Origin: Cocos nucifera
Taxonomy: Eukaryota > Streptophyta > Magnoliopsida > Arecales > Arecaceae
Direction: 5' to 3'
DNA: 64,000 nt
Assembly (NCBI GenBank): GCA_006176705.1
Contig: QRFJ01000504.1
Location: forward strand, 1 to 64,000
A program made the position numbers and the translations under genes. The notes beneath the pieces were generated by a model that was not told the DNA's origin, ran no database searches, and worked only from the letters and a program-made list of their open reading frames with translations. Each line of letters opens with the position of its first letter. Position 1 is the first letter of the stretch. Below are positions 31,798 to 41,699 of the stretch, piece by piece.

Positions 31798-32652
31798 TTA
31801 GATCCTCTGCACAGACCTATTCGAAACCATCTCAGATACACTGCACCCTACGGGCTCCTCCAAGACCACCAAGATTTCATCCGAATCTTCACTTTCAGTG
31901 ACTATACTGATGGAATCTGAGCTTTCTCCTTCCTTGTACTTCTTCAAAAGCGGACACTCTTGCTTAAAGTACCCTACTTCTCTGTACTTGAAGCATCTCT
32001 TGGATCCCTTGCTGTCCCTCTGTTCACCCTTCCTCTCTTTTCTATGCTTCTCTGAAACCACATGACTCTCCTGAAAGATCTCCCTCTTTATCATCCATTT
32101 CCGCTGCTCGTTGGACCTGAGCATTAATACGATCTCCTCATATAGCAGTGTCTTCTTACCATACAGCAAAGTTGTCACTAATGGATCAAAGCTCTTGGGT
32201 AGCGAATACAGCAACAATAGACTCTTATCCTCCTCTTCTAAATCCACCCCTATATTGGGCAAGTCCATGTTCATCTGTTCGAATCACTGAATATGCCCCG
32301 CAATATCCTCGCCCTTCTGCATCCAAAGGCTATACAGTTTCTTCTTCAACATCAGCTTGTTGCACATGTTCTTTCCCATATACAACTACTGCAACCTCGA
32401 CCATAATTCCTTGGGTGTTCTCTCTTCCAACACACTATACAAAACCTCATCCACCAAACAAGCCCTAATCATGGCACATGCCCTTTTCTCCAAGGACATC
32501 CACTCCTTATCTGTGATCTCCTTTGGCCTATCTTCCAAGGCCGAATTCAACCTCATCTGAATCAGCAGATCCTCCACCCTTACCATCCACATCATGAAAC
32601 TTTCTTTTCCATCAAACTTCTCTAATCCTACCTTCAATCCATTGTTCTCCAT
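31798..32652 (-). pseudogene. Element E gag
   Basis: One minus-strand frame of about 285 codons has two internal stops, near 32386 and 32285. The N-terminus (GLEKFDGKESFMMWMVRVEDLL, DKEWMSLEKRACAMIR) is a Tnt1/Tork-type Gag. The middle (LLLLYSLPKSFDPLVTTLL) is the conserved UBN2-like core. Near 31951-31997 is a zinc knuckle, CFKYREVGYFKQEC, in which the second Cys and the His have become Tyr. An acidic Ser-rich tail ends it. Both Cys-to-Tyr and His-to-Tyr changes are single transitions. Gag alone fits the TR-GAG design. Confidence 0.85.
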
Positions 32653-32831
32653 AATAAATCCAAATCAAATAATAGCAAATAGATAGATCTGAGAAATACC
32701 TTGACTAGGGATGGTGGACGACAATCTTGTGATCTCTTCCTTCCTCACGAAGCCTGGAGAAAGCCTATAGATCTGAATCTTGCTACTGATCTCTACTGAA
32801 AACTAATCTTCTTCCTCCTTCACGCTAAACC

Positions 32832-32845
32832 TTGCTCTAATACCA
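32832..32845 (-). other. Primer-binding site of element E
   Basis: The plus strand reads ttgctctaatacca, so the minus strand reads TGGTATTAGAGCAA. This is the initiator tRNA-Met PBS with a C-to-T change, two bases from the 5' LTR. Confidence 0.85.
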
Positions 32846-32847
32846 AT

Positions 32848-33686
32848 TGTTGTTCTTACGGCTGCTCGGAGCCATAGCCGTAGATCCGATCTCTTGCGTG
32901 AACTTAGGTGTCAATCCAACAAACTGAAGAAGATCTAAGAAAGATGAGAGAAGCTAGGGTTTTGATGTTAGAACTAGAGAGAAGAGAGTTAGGAAGAAAA
33001 GCTCAATTGTATTCTCTTCTATTATAAAAGTTACAATATCCTGATTTATATACCCTAAAGTTTCCACATGAATCCTAATAAACCACAGCTTAAAAACTCT
33101 CTTAGGCTAATCCAATACATGAAAGCACTCACCGAGCCCAAGTCTCATATGCTCTCATCCCTTGGATTTAATTTCAATCCATACATGAATTAGCCCCTTT
33201 AAGACCTCTCAAACTAGGCCTTAAGATCCCTAGGATCAACTCAGACCCTAGCCCAAAATAGACCGTCATGTAACTCTGCCTGCACACAGAGTCGGCTTAG
33301 TCTCAGCACTGAGCCGGCTATGTTTCAATTCTGTGCCATGCCTACAGTTTTGAAACTCGACCTTTCTATTTTGCTTGTACTCTGAGACTTAGCCGATCCA
33401 ATTTTGGACTGAGCTAGCTAACTTATAGAAAATATTCTTTCTACAGTCTAGATTCTCCAACTTTGGTTCTTTGCTCTATCTTGAATCTCAGATCTCCAAA
33501 GTACCAATCAAGCCCCTTGAGGCCCTCAATATCTGAACCTCAAGCCCGTGGAGAGCTATATGCTGCCTCTACCCTAGGATAACTCCTATCCTAGTTCTAG
33601 GATCACACCTATCCTAGCCTCCTCGGAGCCCTCATCTTGGCTCTACCCATGGTCTTTGAAGGCTTGGGAGCACCACACCACCTACA
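32848..33686 (-). repeat. Element E, 5' LTR
   Basis: 839 bp, partner of 30325-31195. A TATA box, TATATAAAT on the minus strand, lies at 33044-33052. Compared with the 3' LTR, a block near 'actaggtcaactctgtctaaaattgag' (about 30805) is missing here, which accounts for most of the length difference. Confidence 0.9.
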
Positions 33687-33790
33687 TCTAGCACCTGCAC
33701 CAGAAGCATTGAAAGAGCCATCCACATACAAGGTCTAGAAACCTTCAGGAAGGTCTGCTCTTTCTTTGGAGGAGCTCGGCTACAATCATG
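33687..33790 (-). pseudogene. Element D second RNase H, N-terminal part
   Basis: The minus-strand frame reads TLYVDGSFNASGAGA, the first strand and catalytic Asp of an RNase HI fold, and is cut off by element E. The first five bases are the right target-site duplication of E. The rest of the gene is at 29985-30324. Confidence 0.75.
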
Positions 33791-35205
33791 AAATGCTGGT
33801 CTCATTCTGCTCAGGTTCGTCATCATCCAGGATCGTGCATTCAACTATAAAATTAGCCAATATCTGAGCTTTGATTGATGGCCGAGGTTGATAGTTGATG
33901 TCGAACTCTATTAGCTCAATAGCCCACTTCGCTATTCTTTCAGAGGCATCTGTTCGATGAAAAACTGCCTTAATTAGTTGATCAATAAGGAGTGTTATGG
34001 TATGCCCCTGAAAGTAGGGCCGAAGTCTCCTGGCTACAATCAGAAGAATGTAAGTTAATTTTTTTAATTTAGTGTACCTAGTCTCTGCATCTCTCAAGAC
34101 TCGGCTCATGTAATAAATCAGTCATTGCACTTTTGCCTCTTTCTTGATCAGGACCACAGCCAGGGCTGCAGGAGAGACCGCTAGGTATAGAAATAATTCT
34201 TCTCCGGGCTCGGGCTTTGCCAATAATGGGGGTGAACCGAGATAGCTCTTAAGTTTTTCGAATGCCTATTGGCACTCTGCCATCCAGCAAAAGTTCATTG
34301 GTTGCTTGAGGACCTGGAAGAAGGGCGTACACTACTCGACCAACTTCGAGATAAAGTGGTTTAAGGATGCCATGTTTTCAGTCATGTGCTGGACTTCTTT
34401 TATTGATTTTGAGATGGTCATCTCCTGGATGGCTCGAATCTTCTCTGGATTAGCTTTGATTCCCCACCTTGAGACCATGAATCCTAAGAATTTTTTTGAG
34501 GTCACTCCGAAAGCGCATTTAGTCAGGTTCAACTTTATCTTATACCTTCGAAGGGTGTTGAAGGTCTCTTCAAGGTCTGCAATATGATTGGATGAGGTCC
34601 AGCTCTTGACAAGCATATCATCCATGTAGACTTTCATGTTGCGATTGATCTGCTTCTTGAAGATCTTATTGATCAGGCTTTGATAGGTTGTGGCTGTATT
34701 TTTAAGCCCAAAGGATATGATCCTGTAACAATAAAAACCATGGTCAGTAATAAAAGTAGTTTTTTCCTCATCCTCTAGTGCCATCCAAATTTGATTGTAG
34801 CTAGAGAAGGCATCCATGAAGGTGAGGAGCTCATGGCCCAAGATTGCATCCACCAATTGATCAATTCTAGGCAGGAGTAGCTATCCTTTGGGCAGGCCTT
34901 GTTCAGCTTCTTGAAGTCGATATACATTCTCCACTTGCCATTAGCCTTCTTGACTGGACTACATTGAAGACCCAACTTGGGTAGTGGACTTCTCGGATGT
35001 ACCTAACTTTGAGTAGCCTATTTACTTCCTTTGCTATTATCTTCTATCTTTCTGGTGCATGGCCTCGAATTTTCTCTTTCACTGGCCTATACTTAAGATC
35101 GATGGTCAACTGATGTTCCATGACTTTGGCATCAATTTTTGGAATGTCTACTAGGACCTAGGTGAAGATGTCAGCATTCTTCCGCAAGAAGGCAATGAGC
35201 TACTC
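33786..35205 (-). pseudogene. Element D reverse transcriptase and first RNase H
   Basis: Minus-strand frames give the Gypsy RT: WRMYIDFKKLNKACPKDSY (near 34920), ELLTFMDAFSSYNQI, FYCYRIISFGLKN and the catalytic YMDD box near 34615-34630 (VYMDDMLVKS), followed by LNLTKCAFGV and FLGFMVSRWGI. RNase H follows at 34109-33786 (SRVLRDAETRY, IERIAKWAIEL-like, YQPRPSIKAQILANF). RT and RNase H are separated by stops, and 34975-34775 is in a different frame from 34856-34332. The YQPRPSIKAQ.LADF ending is typical of Tat elements. The front portion (35160-34980) is poorly preserved. Confidence 0.85.
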
Positions 35206-35870
35206 TCAAACTTCATCTCCCAAGTTGGAGCCGATTTGTACTGTATGCTCCATACTTTCGTCATTCAGAGGGATGCTTACAAGATATTCCATGGGCTTGT
35301 CCCGCTCCTCAGTAAGGCCATTACAAACATCTAGCACATCAACCGGGCAAGGGTTGGGATGGCTACCCTTTTGTAAGGTGATGGAGTAACAGTGCCTTGC
35401 CAAGGCTTGATTTCTCCTAACCTTCCTAATTCTACAGCTTGTCGAAAACTTCACTTTCAAGTAGTAGGTCGACACCATAGCCTAGAGTGCAATTAGACCT
35501 GATCGACCGAGAATTATATTGTAGGCCGATGGGGCCTTCACTATCAAAAAGTCAACCTGTGCTTTGGCTCGCTTTGGGTATTGTCCTACAGCCACAGTTA
35601 GTGTTATTATTCCTTTAACTGGCACAACATCGTTAGTGAAGTCCACCAACGAGAAGTTCATAGGTCCCAGGTGGTTGTTGCGTATAGACATTTTAGAAAA
35701 AGCATTATAAAATAAGATATCAATAGAGCTTCTATTATCTACTAAAATGTAGCATACATCATAGCAATATTTAAAGAGATTACAACCACATCATTGTATG
35801 AAAATTGAACTCCTTGCGCATCTTCGTCAGTGAAAGCTATGGGCTCCTTAGTTCTGTGCCTCTTCATAGG
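35206..35870 (-). pseudogene. Element D aspartic protease and linker to RT
   Basis: The minus-strand frame at 35691-35482 reads SIRNNHLGPMNFSLVDF, VVPVKGIITLTVAVGQYP and the flap-distal motif PSAYNIILGRSGL, a hallmark of Tat-type retropepsins. The linker continues at 35478-35206 (VSTYYLKVKFSTSCRI, NQALARHCYSITL). The catalytic D-S/T-G lies in the broken stretch near 35700-35760 and is not clearly readable. The enzyme would mature the polyprotein. Confidence 0.8.
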
Positions 35871-35949
35871 CTCTACTGATCCACTAGCCTCTCCTCACTG
35901 AAGTTCCCTAGAGATGGTGTTGATGATGCCAAGCAGAGGTCGATCTCTT

Positions 35950-37454
35950 TGCTGGTCCTCTCTCCTTGATGGTTCTAGTGGTGGGGGGGCCCTCGATCGA
36001 TCCTCCTATCCTTCAGGCCGACGTCGTAGGAATCAACCTAGCCTACCCCACCTGATGAGCAAGTCAATCTCGTCTTGGAGCTAAATGCATTCTTCAGTAT
36101 CGTGTTGTGATCACGATGGTAGAGGCAGTACTTATTGGGATTGCCTTACCAGGGTGAGTGTGCATCCTTTATAGCCTTGACAGCTGCTCCTTGTTTTTCA
36201 TCAGAACCTAGGTTTTTGGAGCATTGAAGGGGTTGTAGTTGTGAAACCTTCTGAGAGAGGAGCCCCATCATGCCCTTCTGTTAGGGCTTCTTTGCCTTCG
36301 AGCTCAAGGAGGAGTTCGGACTCGCTTGCACTTAGGGGGAGTTCGGGAGCACGGTCAAGTTTCATTTGGCTTTTCTTTTGCTACGGGCATACTTGATTTG
36401 CCTGCTCGTCACTCTCCAGTGGGTTCACTATCGTTAGCCTTGAAGGCCTCTTTCGCTCAGGCATAACCTTCAGCCCGAGCTAACATATCAGCAAAATCCT
36501 TAGAATACTTTTTAGGGAGAATAATAAATCATTCTTCTGAAGGCCACCCTTCAGTACGATCTTGGAAATAGATTGGTCTAGGTTTCGGATCTCAAGAGTA
36601 ATGGCGTTGAATTGGGTGATGTAGGTCCAAATGGATTCTTCTTTCTGCTGCTTGATATTGATGAGGGAGTCCGAGCCTTGCCTTAGACGTCAGCTATTGA
36701 CAAAATGAGCCACAAACTGGTGGCTCATTTGGTCGAAGGAGAAGATCATACCTAGCTTTAGCATCGAGTACCAGTTTCTCACTGCTTCCTTCAAAGTAGA
36801 TGGAAAAGCTTGGTATAGAATAGCATCAGGTGCACCATGGAGTAGCAACATAGTCCAAAAGGCTTCCAAATGGTCAACCAAATCAGTGATCCCATCGATG
36901 CTCTCAAATTAAGGGAGCTTGAAGTTCGACGGGATCGATTCCTTCATGATTCTCTAAGAGAAAGGAGGATCTATACAGATGTTATCATGGTTACTTAGGA
37001 TAGCATGGTAGAGCTTCTCGATCCATCAATCCATTTCTTAGAGTTTTTGATCGAGGGTCTGATCTCGATCGTGGATCTCGAAGGGTTTTCGATTATAGAT
37101 GGAAAAGGTCTCTTCTAGAGAAGAGTCATGATTGAAACAGGAGCTCTCTACTCTCTATTTTTTTTTTCTGGAAGTGATGGATCTGCTGATCCAAGTATGC
37201 CTCCTTGGGACTAGTTCTTGACATCCCAATGGGAGATATTTTGATCGGACTACCATCGAAGGCTGTTGCATGGCCTGCACCATTTAGGTGAGGCCTCGAA
37301 TCTGCTGCATCAATAGGTTGAACTACTCCGGATCCACCATTATTATTGACGGAGGAGGTTGCGGTGCCGGTGATGGTGTTGAAGCAAGCAGATTTGGTTC
37401 AGATATGATGGTAGAGATGGTGGATCTTCGAGTGGTCATCTTCTTTGGAAGCAT
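35950..37454 (-). pseudogene. Element D gag
   Basis: I start it at the ATG at 37454 (MLPKKMTTRRS), because the elements H and L begin Gag with the same MLPK. The N-terminal third has a Pro-rich stretch (TPSPAPQPPPSI). The retrotransposon Gag domain follows at 36881-36690 (VDHLEAFWTMLLLHGAPDAILYQAFPSTLKEAVRNWY, in two halves). The C-terminal half continues as RNLDQSISKIVLKGGLQ and then a zinc-binding-like region around 36060-36130 (HDTEECI...LQDEI). Many stops interrupt it. Confidence 0.75.
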
Positions 37455-37550
37455 TTTGAGGTCAAAGGAGAGAATGGAGATGACTCTTAAAGAAGAAAGC
37501 ATGTAGGATCGATTGAGCACTCTTTTTAGATAAAGGACTCAAGTGCCCTT

Positions 37551-37566
37551 CCTCTAGCACCAATTC
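37551..37566 (-). other. Primer-binding site of element D (unusual)
   Basis: On the minus strand the bases next to the 5' LTR read GAATTGGTGCTAGAGG. The same TTGGTGCTAGAGG follows the 5' LTR in H (52791-52806) and L (57911-57926), so it is a conserved PBS. It is not the initiator tRNA-Met sequence used by the Copia elements here. I could not assign the primer tRNA. Confidence 0.7.
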
Positions 37567-38549
37567 TATTGGTGTGAAATCTGGTTGATATCGAAATTGG
37601 TGCTAGAGTCAGAGAGGATGAGATCGTCATTTGTGACCTGCAAATAAGTCTCGTCCAGAGTTGGGGGTGGTGGCTCCGGTAAGACCCTCCGATGGTTAAG
37701 TCAGCTCTTTCATCCAATAGAAATGGAGTACTCAAAAAGATTTAGATAGAGTTTTGAGAAGAAGATTGAGGGCTTAGGAAAGAAAATGTATCTAGAGAGT
37801 CTCTTAAATAGGCAAAGCCTGTAATAAACTGATAGTGATAGCCACAATCGCCTGGTAGTGGGCTATTCGGGGCCACGTGAAGTTCATCACAGAGGATAGT
37901 ATCTATTATCATGACGTGCCAGCCTATTGGGATCTGGTAGTTGATGTTCGGATAGGCTAGCTGCAGGCGACGAAGAGTTTCTAGTTATTATTATTCTAGA
38001 GGAGCTCAGAGGTTATCGAGGTTGACTATGCGTAGGCTGTTGCTTGCCATATCGAGGGCATGCGTCAAGATCCATTTAGGCTGCTGGAAGGGGTTTGGAT
38101 GGAATCCCGCTGGGAGTATCTAAGAGAAGCTCGATTGAGTAGAGCCCTTTAGGCAATTGAAAGGAGAAGTTCGAAAGGAGTTCGACCATCAGAGAGGTCT
38201 GACTGAAGGAAAAATTCAAAAGAAGTTTGACTGTAGGAGGTCCAAAAGGAGTTTGACTGGCAGAGAAGTCTGGGAGGAGTTTGACTATATGAGAAGTCTG
38301 AAAGAAGTTCGACTAATGGAGAAGTTCGGAAGGAGTTCGACCGACGGAGAAGTTCGAACGAGTTCGATCGGGGGAGAAGTCCTGAAGGAGTTCGATCGGC
38401 CCCCCAAGCTAGCTAGGCTAGACTGCCCAGGGGGTTGCTCTCACTATTCAAGTTCATCCGAAGGGGATCCAATGATAGGAGGGTGATCGAGATTGCTCTG
38501 AGACTAGACATTTAGTCGAACTTCAGCAGGAGTGGGTTTATCCCCAACA
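37567..38549 (-). repeat. Element D, 5' LTR
   Basis: 983 bp, partner of 23379-24351. A TATA-like TATTTAAG lies at 37803-37810 (minus) and a 28-29 bp minisatellite at 38155-38400. The outer edge (ccccaaca at 38549) runs into the GATGCTTTAAAGCATC repeat. Confidence 0.92.
38155..38400. repeat. Minisatellite inside element D 5' LTR
   Basis: About eight imperfect units of gagaagtctgg.aggagttcgac, in the same place as in the 3' LTR (23960-24210). Unit order and sequence have drifted between the two copies. A run of 'aggagttcgatcgg' closes the array. Confidence 0.85.
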
Positions 38550-38765
38550 CTTACCAAAAGTGTCAGCAGATGGACGCAGAATTTGAATTTTATTAACACC
38601 TCATGGCTTGGGTCAATGTTTTTGGATGTCATAATTTGTCAAAGCATTAAAGCATCGTAACATGTTACTATTTTTGATGCTTATAGAAGCATCAGTAGGT
38701 GGATGCAGTATTTGAATTTTATTGATGCAGCCTCCTAATATCGGCAAAATTAAGTCGATAATTCT
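38550..38765. repeat. Unclassified 'GATGCTT...' tandem repeat, right flank of element D
   Basis: Two further units of the repeat seen at 23210-23378 occur here ('gtgtcagcagatggacgcagaatttgaattttatta', then 'catcagtaggtggatgcagtatttgaattttatt'). The spacing is about 130 bases. No coding frame is seen. Confidence 0.6.
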
Positions 38766-39810
38766 CATTATTTCAAAAACTTTTTAGATCCCTTCCAAAA
38801 GCTTGGGAGGTGAAGGTGACAGCTATATAAAAAGTAAAGGATCTCAATACCTTATCTCTAGAAGAACTTCTAGGTTGTCTCATGACTCATAAGTTAACTG
38901 TGAAGCAAAATATTGATGATAAGGCCGAAAGGAAAAGGACGATTGTTCTCAAGTTAGCAACCAAAGAAGAAGAGAAGAGTGAAGACTCGGAAGAAGGAGA
39001 TGAAGATGAGGAAATGGCCTTAATATTAAGAAAGTTCATACATTTTATGAATAAAAAGAGGCAATACTTCAAGAGAAGGCCATTCTCCAAGGGTGAGCCA
39101 AATATAAAAAGAGAGAAGGATAGGAACAAAGAGCCACCCATCTACTTTGAATGCAAGAAGCTGGAGCACATCGAGATAGACTACTTCCTACTCAAGAAAT
39201 CCTCTAAGAAGATAAGGAAAAGGGTAATGATGGCAACTTGGAATGATAGTGAGAGTCAAGTTCAGATGAGGATACCCAAGAAGAGGTGCACTTATGCCTT
39301 ATGGCACAAGAAGAGAAGGTAACTTTTGAAATTGAACTTGACTTTATTTTTGATGAATTGCAAGAAGCTTTTTATGATTTAATTGATGAACATAAAAAGC
39401 TTAGTTTGAAAAATAAAAATCTTAATATCTCAAATTAGACCCTAACCAATGAAAAGGATGAGCTTTTAAAAGAAAGAGATTCTTTAATAAAAGAAAATCA
39501 GATTTTAAAGAAAGAAGTTGAAAAGTTTAACCTCATTATTGAAAAATTTACTTACAGTTCTAAAGAACTGCAAATGTTATTAAGTAACCAAAGAACTATT
39601 TTCAACAAGACTGGACTTGGATTTAAACCATAAAAGAAATAAAAATTTATGAAAAATTTCTTTGTAAAATAACCACACATTACTTTTCAAAATATCTCTA
39701 ATTTCTACTATGGTAAAATAGGACACAAAGCATATTTCTGTGACTTTAGAAAACTAAAAAAGATTAAAAAATTAAGAAAATTTAGATTCAAAAGAAACCA
39801 TAGCAACTAA
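38766..39810 (+). pseudogene. Fragment F: SIRE-type gag remnant
   Basis: The plus-strand frame from about 38780 reads a SIRE Gag (LPKAWEVKVTAI, LNTLSLEELLGCL, then 38882-39322 with MALILRKFIHFMNKK). The zinc knuckle remnant FECKKLEHIEIDYF has lost its Cys, and RVMMATWNDSES is typical of the branch. A frameshift at 39310 leads to FDELQEAFYDLIDEHKKLS and a coiled coil (LLKERDSLIKENQILKKEVE). The order matches element B gag, but the strand is opposite. No LTR, integrase or RT of this copy is present. Confidence 0.8.
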
Positions 39811-40585
39811 CTCGAAAAGAGATTTTTAAATTTAATTACAATAATTATAATATTTAAAAAATATAAATTAAATATATCTAAAATTATATTTAATCAAAAT
39901 AAATATATGATCATACTAGACTACACATAGAACTATTCTGTACATAGTCTAGTCATGCATCTCATACATATTAGATCTAAATTATTTAACTTTTAATTTT
40001 TTAATTCTAGATCTAATTATATCTGATGTGATATCTGAAACCTTTTAATATTAGATTATAAATAAAAATAAAACTAGATCTAAGGTAGATATGAAGAACT
40101 GCTAATCTGGCTTCGATACCAGTTGAAGAAAAAATCCTATTTTCTATCGCATGATCATGCAGATCTGATCAGATCTAAGATGGATTTTTTTAAAAAAATT
40201 TTAAATGATTCGATCAGATCTAAAAGTTCTTAAATCTAATCATGGTAATCTGATATTAAAAATTAAAATAAAAATTAAATCAGATTTAATTTTATATTTT
40301 GTTTGGGTAATCTGATTATCTTATGATGATCCTGATATTTTTTAAGATTCTGGAAGGAGCCACGCACGCACCTAGCCTCTATCGGTATCCACTTGGGAAG
40401 GATCTAGATGTCTTCCCCTCATAAATTTTTTTTCCAAAGATCAGATCTAAATCTAATATGAAAGTTCTTCAAAAAATTTCTAAAGGCAGCGTATCCATCT
40501 CACAAACACCATCGCGTAGATGCTGAACTCTTCACAAATTTGATTGGATTTCTTCTCAGATTTATGCCTAACTTTTTAGGCATAT

Positions 40586-40626
<41 letters not shown>

Positions 40627-40745
40627 GAGGGGGAGTGGAATATCTGGAATGATAGCCTTTGGGTATGAAAAATATTTCTACATCAAGAGCCTTGGTGCAA
40701 GGGTTTTTATACAAAAGCATAGTGCCAAGTTAGAGTCCTTCTTTG
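39811..40745 (-). mobile_element. Fragment G: Angela-like leader, PBS and partial 5' LTR
   Basis: An AT-rich leader like that of element A ('ctattctgtacatagtctagtcatgcat') runs to a PBS remnant at about 40108-40122 (ggcttcgatacca). An LTR starting TGAAGAAAAAATCC follows at about 40124. The LTR shares 'gccacgca.gcacctagcctctatcggtatccacttgg' with the A LTR and has a TATA box on the minus strand (TATAAAAAC) at 40703-40711. The LTR stops near 40745, where element H begins. Confidence 0.7.
40588..40621. repeat. (GA)n microsatellite
   Basis: A GA run of about 16 units in the LTR of fragment G, about 80 bases on the plus-strand side before its minus-strand TATA box. Confidence 0.95.
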
Positions 40746-41550
40746 ACCAAAATCTTCTTTTTTTCGACCACCTATCAGAGGTTGAAGAAGAGTTATTCGG
40801 AGGCTACGATTGAGATCACCCACCTTCGCCAAACACATAAAATGGATTCCATGGATTATATTAACAAAAAGCATCATTTAACTAGAGAACTGGAATGGGT
40901 GAAGAAACTTGGTAATGAAAAAGCTTAGACTTTGATTGCCAAAGTTGGATCCCTCGAGGCCAAACTTCACACAGCAAAGGAGAAAATCAAGCAGTTGAAG
41001 GAAGGTTCGGTTTGGGTTCAGAGTCAGGCAGAATTTGGTTGGGATTAATCAAAGAAGTTCTCCGACCTTCAAAAATAACTGAGTGACACCGAACAATCAT
41101 ACAACTCCTATTGGATTGGTTAGTGCATGCAGATTGAAGATTATAAGAAGAAGCTCATGATGGCAAACTCTGAAGTGATACAGCTTCAAAAGCAGCTGGC
41201 GGACAAGGCCCAGGTCAACTCAAGCGTAGATTTGGACGCCGTCACCACTTTGAAAAATACCCTTGGAAATCTCATCATGAAATTTGAGAGTATGGAGAAA
41301 GAACTTCGTGACCTAAAAATTTAGATGGTCTATCAGGAAGGCTTGATGAAAGATGCTGAGACTGAGTCGACGATTTTGCTGAAGAGGCTAAGAGAAGTGG
41401 AAGATGATCTTCGAAGGTCCAACAAATTGCTTGGCAAGAGCTAAGCAATGAGGAGAGACCTCAAAGATAAAGTTAAAGATTTGAAATATTCCCTTGTATT
41501 GGCTGGGGCCAGTAGTCCGAAGTTCGAAGGTTCGAGACCTTCTTTTTAGG
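40746..41550 (+). pseudogene. Element H antisense ORF 2 (coiled-coil protein)
   Basis: Plus-strand frames 40743-40928 and 41127-41324 plus the segments between them read a coiled coil (ATIEITHLRQTHKMDSM, LTRELEWVKKLGNE, KVGSLEAKLHTAKEKIKQLKEG, YKKKLMMANSEVIQLQKQLAD, RLREVEDDLRRSNKLLG) ending in ASSPKFEGSRPSF. It aligns block by block with 26720-27550 in element D. Stops interrupt it in about six places. As in D it faces away from gag-pol. Confidence 0.65.
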
Positions 41551-41699
41551 ACTTCACCAGTTCTTTCTTTTTCTTTTGTGAACGATCTTGCAGACCTCCA
41601 TTGTAATGAATTTTGTCTTAATAAAGTGATATCTCTTTGATTCCTTTTTCATTGTTGTCTCAATCAAAAATTGATAGACTTCTTTTCCTGCATTATTTT

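Larger units (their letters stand above)
30325..33686 (-). mobile_element. Element E: gag-only Copia (TR-GAG type) inside element D
   Basis: A 3362-bp element with LTRs of 871 and 839 bp (TGTAGG to AACA on its own strand). Its target-site duplication is tccag/tctag (30320-30324 and 33687-33691, four of five bases alike). It has a PBS for initiator tRNA-Met, a gag frame and a polypurine tract (AAGGTGGAGAT). The internal region is only 1652 bp and holds no protease, integrase, RT or RNase H. This is the described TR-GAG class: non-autonomous elements that encode only Gag and must borrow the enzymes. A pol deletion from a full-length parent is the alternative. Confidence 0.88.
23379..38549 (-). 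mobile_element. Element D: full-length Ty3/Gypsy Tat-lineage retrotransposon
   Basis: Two LTRs (23379-24351 and 37567-38549) enclose gag, protease, RT, RNase H, a second archaeal-type RNase H and integrase in Gypsy order (integrase last). The extra RNase H before integrase is the mark of the Tat lineage. Between integrase and the 3' LTR are a 116-bp tandem repeat array and two coding regions on the opposite strand. Tat elements of the Retand/Ogre type are known to carry such additional ORFs. The gag-only Copia E interrupts the second RNase H. No clear target-site duplication is left (taaac on the left, cttac on the right). Without E the element is about 11.8 kb. Confidence 0.92.

Noticed and set aside
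41695..41699. ATTTT as firm proof of a target-site duplication for solo LTR I
   Set aside because: The direct repeat is present on both sides, but it lies in T-rich sequence where chance matches are common; I keep it only as weak support.
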